Below are positions 6,081 through 10,548 of a DNA stretch of 10,548 nucleotides, one piece after another. A model generated the notes under the pieces. The model did not search any database. It worked only from the letters and a program-made list of their open reading frames with translations, and had not been told where the DNA came from. Both the position numbers and the translations under genes were made by a program. This DNA is from CALXZG01 sp034184445 (GTDB taxonomy: Bacteria; Pseudomonadota; Alphaproteobacteria; CAAHEQ01; UBA3637). Each line of letters starts with the position of its first letter. Position 1 is the stretch's first letter. Location: the NCBI GenBank assembly GCA_034184445.1, contig JAXFZX010000035.1, positions 1 to 10,548 on the forward strand, read 5' to 3'.

Positions 6081-8531
6081 TTACTTTTGATGCATTTTTT
6101 CTTGCAATAAAGTGATTCCCTCTTCCAAAGTGGGAATTTCATCTTTCTTTTTAACAGATGCCATGATTTTGCCGCACTTAACATACGGACCGTAGCGTCC
6201 AACCTGATATGTGACATCATCCCCATTCCACTTACCAAGTTTGATGACTTTCTTTTCTGTTCCTTTTTCGGAAAGAAGTTCCAAAGCTCGTTCCAATGTA
6301 ATCGTCAAAACATCATCCGTTGGCAGTAATGACTTATATGTTTTTCCCATACGAACATAGGGACCGAATTTGCCTAAACCAGCTTCTATGGGAGTATCTG
6401 TTTTGGGGTCTTTACCAATCAATCGCGGTAGAGAAAGCAATCCCAAAGCCCGTGGCATATCTACGCTATCGGGTTGGGTGCCTTTGGGAAGGCTTGTGCG
6501 CTTAGCCGTTTTACCTGCACCGGCTTGCACATACCAGCCATAGGGGCCGTGGCGCACAGAAATATCTTGACCGGATTCGTTTTTCCCCAATTCAAATACT
6601 TGCCTTTCTGTATTTTCTTCAATAGGTTCCCCGTTCTCGTCCCGTGGAGCATCAATGGTCGCAAATTGTTTTGTGTAATTACATTTAGGATAATTGGAGC
6701 ACCCAATAAAGGCGCCAAAACGACCAACTTTTAACGATAAATGTCCTGTTTTACATTCCGGACAAATACGCGATTCATCGGTTGGAAACATGTGTTTTTC
6801 AAGGGTCTTTGCAACCGTTTCAAGAACCTCACCCATTTTGTGGGGTTCAACGCTTTTAACTGTGGAATCAAATGTTTTCCAAAATTCAGACAAAACAGCC
6901 TTCCATTTAAGAGTGCCATTCGTAATATCATCTAATTTATTTTCCAAATTCGCCGTATAATCATATTGAACATATTGATTAAAATAATTTTCCATAAATG
7001 CCGTGACAATTCGGCCACGATCTTCGGGCACAAAACGTTTGGATACCAATTTCACATATTCGCGTTCTTGTAAAACGGACAAAATAGTCGCATAAGTAGA
7101 AGGGCGACCAATCCCCAACTCCTCTAACTTTTTGACAAGGCTAGCCTCGGAAAACCGTGGAGGCGGTTCGGTAAAATGTTGATCCGATTGAACATCAAGC
7201 GTTGTTAAATCTTCGCCCTCTTTCATCGGAGGAAGAAGGGTCGTATCGTCTTCATCCTTAGAATCATCAATATCTTCTTTATAGGCCTTAATAAATCCCG
7301 CGAATGCTATCGTTTGACCCGTAGCCCGCAGAGTCAGCATGTTATCACCAGAGGGAATGTCAATACCAACTTTATCAAAAATGGCACTGGACATTTGACA
7401 GGCCATAGTGCGCTTCCAAATCAGTTCATAGAGTTTTTTACCATCCGAATCAGCCTCAATCGTGGCAGGTAGACGCGCTGCATCCGTAGGACGAATGGCT
7501 TCGTGGGCTTCTTGGGCATTTTTTGAATTATTCTTATAAAAACGAGGCTTATCAGGTAAAAATTCGGGGCCGTATTCCTTTAAAATAACCTCACGCAGTT
7601 TAGAAACAGCCACATCCGCCAAAGCCACACTATCGGTTCGCATATAGGTAATTAATCCCGATTCATATAATTTTTGGGCAATTTGCATCGTCTTTTTTGC
7701 CCCAAAACCTAACTTACGAGAAGCTTCTTGTTGCAAGGTAGATGTCGTAAATGCTGGGGCTGGATTACGTTTAACTTGCTTACGCTCTATGGTACCGACA
7801 TGGAATTGCGCTTGTTCTACTTTCTTTTTTATGTCTTCGGTAATCGTGGAATTTGCCAAATCAAATTTAGATAATTTTTTGCCCGCAATTTGGGACAAGT
7901 GTGCCGTAAATTTTTCTGAACGCGGGGTATTCAAATTAACATCTATGGTCCAATATTCCTGTGGCTTAAAAGCTGTAATTTCATCTTCCCGTTCACAAAC
8001 AAGGCGTAGCGCCACCGATTGCACACGTCCTGCCGATTTTGCCCCAGGAAGCTTTCGCCATAAAATCGGGGAAATATAAAATCCCACCAAATAATCAAGT
8101 GCGCGTCTCGCCATATAGGCATCTACCAGCTGCATATCTATTTCACGAGGATGAGCAATCGCATCTAAAATAGCATTTTTTGTGATTTCGTGAAAAGCAA
8201 CACGATAAACGGGAAAATCGGGCTTTAATTTTTTACGCCGTTTTAATTCCTGTAAAACATGCCATGCGATGGCCTCCCCTTCCCGATCGGGGTCAGATGC
8301 CAAATAAAGGGCATCGGATTTTGATAGTGCCTGTACAATATCACGCACAACCCTTTCGGCACGCGGTTGAATTTCCCAATCCATTGCAAAATCTTCTTCG
8401 GGACGAACGGATCCATTTTTGGCCGGCACATCCCGAATATGTCCAAAGCTGGCCTTAACCAGATAATCTTTACCCAAATATTTATTAATTGTTTTTGCTT
8501 TTGAAGGGGATTCTACGATTACTAATTTCAT
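6081..8531 (-). CDS. topA: DNA topoisomerase I (type IA, omega protein)
   Basis: TopA relaxes negatively supercoiled DNA by cutting one strand through a 5'-phosphotyrosine link. All key parts are visible in the 816 residues. The N-terminal Toprim domain has VIVESPSKAKTI (Glu7) and SDPDREGEAIAW (Asp80, Asp82, Glu84: the metal-binding acidic residues). The central type IA region has KSAGRVQSVALRLVCERE and the catalytic tyrosine Tyr296 in GLITYMRTDS. Further family blocks are AQEAHEAIRPTD and LGIGRPSTYATI. The C-terminal region has one four-cysteine zinc ribbon (CPEC ... CSNYPKC) followed by three Toprim-C repeats with RHGPYGWYV, GLGKFGPYVRMG and VGRYGPYVKCG. The length is slightly shorter than E. 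coli TopA (865) and within the family range. GGAG at 8538-8541 lies 6 nt before the ATG. The gene starts 12 bp after the dprA stop, so translation is likely coupled. There is no terminator hairpin after its stop. Confidence 0.97.
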   Translation of the reverse strand: MKLVIVESPSKAKTINKYLGKDYLVKASFGHIRDVPAKNGSVRPEEDFAMDWEIQPRAERVVRDIVQALSKSDALYLASDPDREGEAIAWHVLQELKRRKKLKPDFPVYRVAFHEITKNAILDAIAHPREIDMQLVDAYMARRALDYLVGFYISPILWRKLPGAKSAGRVQSVALRLVCEREDEITAFKPQEYWTIDVNLNTPRSEKFTAHLSQIAGKKLSKFDLANSTITEDIKKKVEQAQFHVGTIERKQVKRNPAPAFTTSTLQQEASRKLGFGAKKTMQIAQKLYESGLITYMRTDSVALADVAVSKLREVILKEYGPEFLPDKPRFYKNNSKNAQEAHEAIRPTDAARLPATIEADSDGKKLYELIWKRTMACQMSSAIFDKVGIDIPSGDNMLTLRATGQTIAFAGFIKAYKEDIDDSKDEDDTTLLPPMKEGEDLTTLDVQSDQHFTEPPPRFSEASLVKKLEELGIGRPSTYATILSVLQEREYVKLVSKRFVPEDRGRIVTAFMENYFNQYVQYDYTANLENKLDDITNGTLKWKAVLSEFWKTFDSTVKSVEPHKMGEVLETVAKTLEKHMFPTDESRICPECKTGHLSLKVGRFGAFIGCSNYPKCNYTKQFATIDAPRDENGEPIEENTERQVFELGKNESGQDISVRHGPYGWYVQAGAGKTAKRTSLPKGTQPDSVDMPRALGLLSLPRLIGKDPKTDTPIEAGLGKFGPYVRMGKTYKSLLPTDDVLTITLERALELLSEKGTEKKVIKLGKWNGDDVTYQVGRYGPYVKCGKIMASVKKKDEIPTLEEGITLLQEKMHQK

Positions 8532-8543
8532 AATATGCTCCGC

Positions 8544-9659
8544 TTAATAAATCATTGACACCCGATTGCCGGCATATCGTTCCAATCGCCCAGCCAATGA
8601 TAATTCTACTAAAATAATATTTACAATGCGCGCCGAAAGACCCGTTCCTGAAATAATTGAATCCACAGATATGGGATCGGGTCCCAAAGCTACCCAAACC
8701 TTTTGTCTTGCATCGGCAAGGGCAGAATCAGTTATCGGGGCAGGATGATACTCTTTTTCAAGAGGAGATTCTGCCAACTTAAAGTGATTTAAGTGGGATA
8801 AGACATCTATCACATCATCAGCGGAGGTGACCAATGTTGCTCCCTCTTTAATCAAGCGATTGGGTCCCAAACTACGCGGATCACCAGGCGAACCGGGGAC
8901 AGCCATAACCTCACGTCCCTGTGCAGTGGCCTCGTGCGCAGTAATAAGAGAGCCGGAATGATCCTGAGCCTCTATGACCAAAGTGCCTTGGGATAAGCCG
9001 GATATAATCCGATTGCGCCGCGGAAAATTGCGAGGGGATAATTGGCTGCCAAACGGAAATTCAGATACCAAGCATCCTTTTTCCAAAATTTCGTCATAAA
9101 TATCCCTGTTTTCCAAAGGATAAATTTCATTCACCGGCGTTCCCAAAACCGCTAATGTCGTAGGCAACTTTAATGATGCCAAAGCCCCGACATGCGCAGC
9201 TCTATCAATCCCATGGGCTAAACCAGACACCACCAGATAATCCGATTCGGCCAAATCAAAAGAAATTTTACGGGCCAACGCTTTTCCATTTAATGAAGCA
9301 TTCCTTGTTCCGACAATGGCTACACCCGTTTTGTTTAGAGCCAGTATATTGCCCCTAACAAACAAAACAGGGGGGGCATCAGGTATCTGTGCCAATAAGT
9401 CGGGATATGATTTTTCCCGCTTAAATACCAATGTGGCACCACATTTATCGGCTATTTCATTTTGTTCATACGCCGCCTTTTCTGAGGCGACAATAAATTT
9501 CTTTTGACTACCACCTGCTTGAGCCATATCGGCAATATGTTTAATAGCCTCAGAAGCCGACCCGTAATAATCCAATAAATGGCCATAGGTTATCGGGCCA
9601 ATTTTATCGGTTAAAATCAACCTTAAACAAGCAATTTTTTCAGATGCAGATAATTCCAT
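8544..9659 (-). CDS. dprA: DNA-processing protein DprA (Smf)
   Basis: DprA binds incoming single-stranded DNA and loads RecA during natural transformation; it is also kept by many bacteria not known to be competent. From the ATG at 9659 the protein has 371 residues, typical for forms with all three domains: an N-terminal helical SAM-like domain (about 1-75), the Rossmann-fold core (about 80-290) and a C-terminal winged helix (about 318-371). Core motifs are VAIVGTRNAS (113-122), VVSGLAHGIDRAAH (143-156), YPLEN, SEFPFG, FPRRNRIISGLS (212-223) and EATAQGREVMAVPGSP. The start is chosen because the ATG overlaps the plsY stop as TGATG, with AAAGG 7 nt upstream inside plsY. A GTG one codon earlier is the alternative. 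The tight packing plsY-dprA-topA indicates one transcription unit. No other competence gene is in the window, so a role in transformation is not shown here. Confidence 0.95.
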   Translation of the reverse strand: MELSASEKIACLRLILTDKIGPITYGHLLDYYGSASEAIKHIADMAQAGGSQKKFIVASEKAAYEQNEIADKCGATLVFKREKSYPDLLAQIPDAPPVLFVRGNILALNKTGVAIVGTRNASLNGKALARKISFDLAESDYLVVSGLAHGIDRAAHVGALASLKLPTTLAVLGTPVNEIYPLENRDIYDEILEKGCLVSEFPFGSQLSPRNFPRRNRIISGLSQGTLVIEAQDHSGSLITAHEATAQGREVMAVPGSPGDPRSLGPNRLIKEGATLVTSADDVIDVLSHLNHFKLAESPLEKEYHPAPITDSALADARQKVWVALGPDPISVDSIISGTGLSARIVNIILVELSLAGRLERYAGNRVSMIY

Positions 9660-10255
9660 CACACGGCCTTTTTAAATTTAATTTTACTTTCTTGACCGGA
9701 AAACAACCTCTTGATATTTGTCCGATGCCGCCATAAAGATAAAATCCATAGTAAAGAATAACAAATAACCGCCGACTTTCCAGAAAAAACATAAGCATAA
9801 AAAGGGGCTAGCATCAATGAAATCAATGCCGACAGTGATGAATAATGAAAAATAAGTGCCATAAAAAGCCATGTTAGGCAAGTTAAAACCCCAGTTATGG
9901 GTGTTAATGCCAACATCATTCCAAATGTAGATGCAACACCTTTGCCTCCTTTAAATTTCAACCAAATCGGATAATTATGTCCAATCACAGCCGACAGTCC
10001 CGCCGCAAAGCCAACGGCTTCGGACTGAAATATAAAACGCATCATAATAGCCGCCAAAGCCGCTTTACCCAAATCAAACATAAGGGTCAATAGTGCCAAA
10101 TCCTTTCTTCCTGTACGCAAAACATTTGTTGCCCCAATATTTCCCGATCCAATTTGACGAATATCACCAAGACCCGCCATCCGCGTGACAAGAAGGCCAA
10201 AGGGGATAGAACCCAATAAATAGCCAAAAATAAGTGATATAATATATTCTGTCAT
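9659..10255 (-). CDS. plsY: Acyl-phosphate:glycerol-3-phosphate acyltransferase PlsY
   Basis: PlsY is a small inner-membrane enzyme that transfers an acyl chain from acyl-phosphate (made by PlsX) to the 1-position of glycerol-3-phosphate, the first committed step to phosphatidate. The 198 residues fit the family length. The three conserved cytoplasmic/interface motifs are present: GSGNIGATN (36-44), GHNYPIWLKFKGGKGVA (92-108) and WRHRTNIKRL (175-184). Hydrophobic stretches at about 3-24, 53-74, 80-92, 110-137 and 139-174 agree with a multi-pass protein. AAAGGAG at 10268-10262 lies 6 nt before the ATG. It is the first gene of the minus-strand block and overlaps dprA by one base. plsX is not in the window. 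In many alphaproteobacteria I would expect pyrC just upstream; here the region upstream is a short non-coding stretch and then foreign-looking ACP sequence. Confidence 0.96.
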   Translation of the reverse strand: MTEYIISLIFGYLLGSIPFGLLVTRMAGLGDIRQIGSGNIGATNVLRTGRKDLALLTLMFDLGKAALAAIMMRFIFQSEAVGFAAGLSAVIGHNYPIWLKFKGGKGVASTFGMMLALTPITGVLTCLTWLFMALIFHYSSLSALISLMLAPFYAYVFSGKSAVICYSLLWILSLWRHRTNIKRLFSGQESKIKFKKAV

Positions 10256-10261
10256 CTAATG

Positions 10262-10268
10262 CTCCTTT
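10262..10268 (-). promoter_or_regulatory. Ribosome binding site of plsY
   Basis: AAAGGAG on the minus strand, 6 nt before the plsY ATG, is a strong Shine-Dalgarno match and fixes the start. Confidence 0.75.
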
Positions 10269-10280
10269 TAAACGCATGTC

Positions 10281-10310
10281 ATAATAAAGCAAAATGCCCA
10301 CGAAAGGCAA
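10281..10310 (-). promoter_or_regulatory. Sigma70-type promoter of the plsY-dprA-topA block
   Basis: On the minus strand TTGCCT (10310-10305) is followed after 18 bp by TATTAT (10286-10281), each a fair match to the -35 and -10 consensus. The predicted start near 10274 leaves a leader of under 20 nt before the plsY ATG. This is the only good candidate in the 10256-10359 non-coding stretch, which otherwise shows only AT-rich sequence. Confidence 0.45.
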
Positions 10311-10378
10311 GAAAAAAATACACTTTAAATATTTATTTCATAATTACAAAGCCTTAGACATGTCCTGAATCTGAATAA

Positions 10379-10548
10379 AAGAAAGTTAAGGACATCATCG
10401 TTGACAAACTCGGTGTGGAGCCTTCTGAAGTTACGGAAACCGCCAATTTCACCAACGATCTCGGAGCTGACTCCCTTGACACTGTCGAGCTTCTCATGGA
10501 GTTCGAGAAGGTGTTCGGAATCAAGATCCCTGATGAGGAAACCAGCAC
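10379..10548 (+). CDS. acpP: Acyl carrier protein, partial: 5' end disrupted, 3' end cut by the window edge
   Basis: Reading from 10379 gives KKVKDIIVDKLGVE, then SEVTETANFTNDLGADSLDTVELLMEF and EKVFGIKIPDEETS. This is the N-terminal two thirds of a fatty-acid-synthesis acyl carrier protein (normally about 78 residues). The Ser in DSL (codon 10472-10474) is the phosphopantetheine attachment site. IIVDKLGVE, SFTNDLGADSLDTVEL and MEFEK-FGI are most like Bacteroidetes ACPs; alphaproteobacterial ACPs usually read VELVMAFEEEFG. Directly upstream in frame is TAA (10376-10378). If one C at 10364-10365 is removed, an ATG at 10360 reads MSESE, then that stop, then KKVKD, so the start appears damaged by an extra base and a stop. 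GC is about 49% and every Ile codon is ATC and every Leu codon CTC/CTT, unlike neighbouring genes. It is either a chimeric assembly end, a pseudogene, or badly read sequence. The ACP identity itself is secure. Confidence 0.82.

Noticed and set aside
5984..6238. Minus-strand open frame of 84 codons spanning the topA end and ppiD start
   Set aside because: It overlaps the well-supported topA and ppiD frames and the promoter between them, and shows no motif or ribosome binding site.
6461..6960. Several open frames of 60-90 codons on both strands inside the topA 3' region
   Set aside because: They are out-of-frame shadows of the TopA zinc-ribbon and Toprim-C repeat region, with no independent start signals.
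9660..9662. GTG at 9662 as the dprA start
   Set aside because: The next codon is ATG in a TGATG overlap with the plsY stop, with AAAGG at 7 nt, which is the more usual arrangement.
10354..10548. Minus-strand open frame of 64 codons at the right edge
   Set aside because: It is Ser-rich, has no recognisable motif, and is the antisense shadow of the clear ACP coding sequence on the + strand.

Overview
The window looks like ordinary housekeeping DNA from an AT-rich Gram-negative bacterium, most likely a host- or gut-associated alphaproteobacterium. The reasons are an outer-membrane beta-barrel protein with a signal peptide and terminal Phe, a PpiD-type periplasmic chaperone, TrmFO (the folate/FAD-dependent tRNA U54 methylase, known from many alphaproteobacteria), and the order plsY-dprA-topA, which I recall as common in alphaproteobacteria. 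The lineage is inferred from gene content; no rRNA gene is present.

Layout. Positions 1-1225 (+) hold trmFO, cut by the left edge. After a 124-bp AT-rich spacer with a possible promoter and a perfect 8-bp inverted repeat, 1350-3506 (+) encodes a complete Aas, a fused lysophospholipid acyltransferase and acyl-ACP synthetase. A strong bidirectional hairpin terminator at about 3505-3530 separates it from a convergent minus-strand block. In transcription order that block is plsY (10255-9659), dprA (stop/start overlap with plsY), topA (12 bp after dprA), ppiD (own promoter in the 65-bp gap) and a small outer-membrane protein gene (3535-4098) only 15 bp after ppiD. A sigma70-like promoter precedes plsY.

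How the genes fit together. PlsY begins phosphatidate synthesis by acylating glycerol-3-phosphate, and Aas recycles lysophospholipids, so the two serve membrane lipid supply and repair. DprA and TopA act on DNA. PpiD helps fold exported proteins and is apparently co-transcribed with a likely client-type outer-membrane protein. TrmFO modifies tRNA.

Right edge. The last ~170 bp (about 10379-10548, + strand) encode the N-terminal two thirds of an acyl carrier protein. It resembles Bacteroidetes ACPs, is GC-richer, and uses different codons from the rest of the window. Its 5' end is disrupted by an in-frame stop and an apparent one-base shift. An assembly chimera or contig-end artefact is the leading explanation, and this is the part most worth checking. 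I see no defence system, mobile element, CRISPR array, tRNA or rRNA, and no convincing undescribed system.
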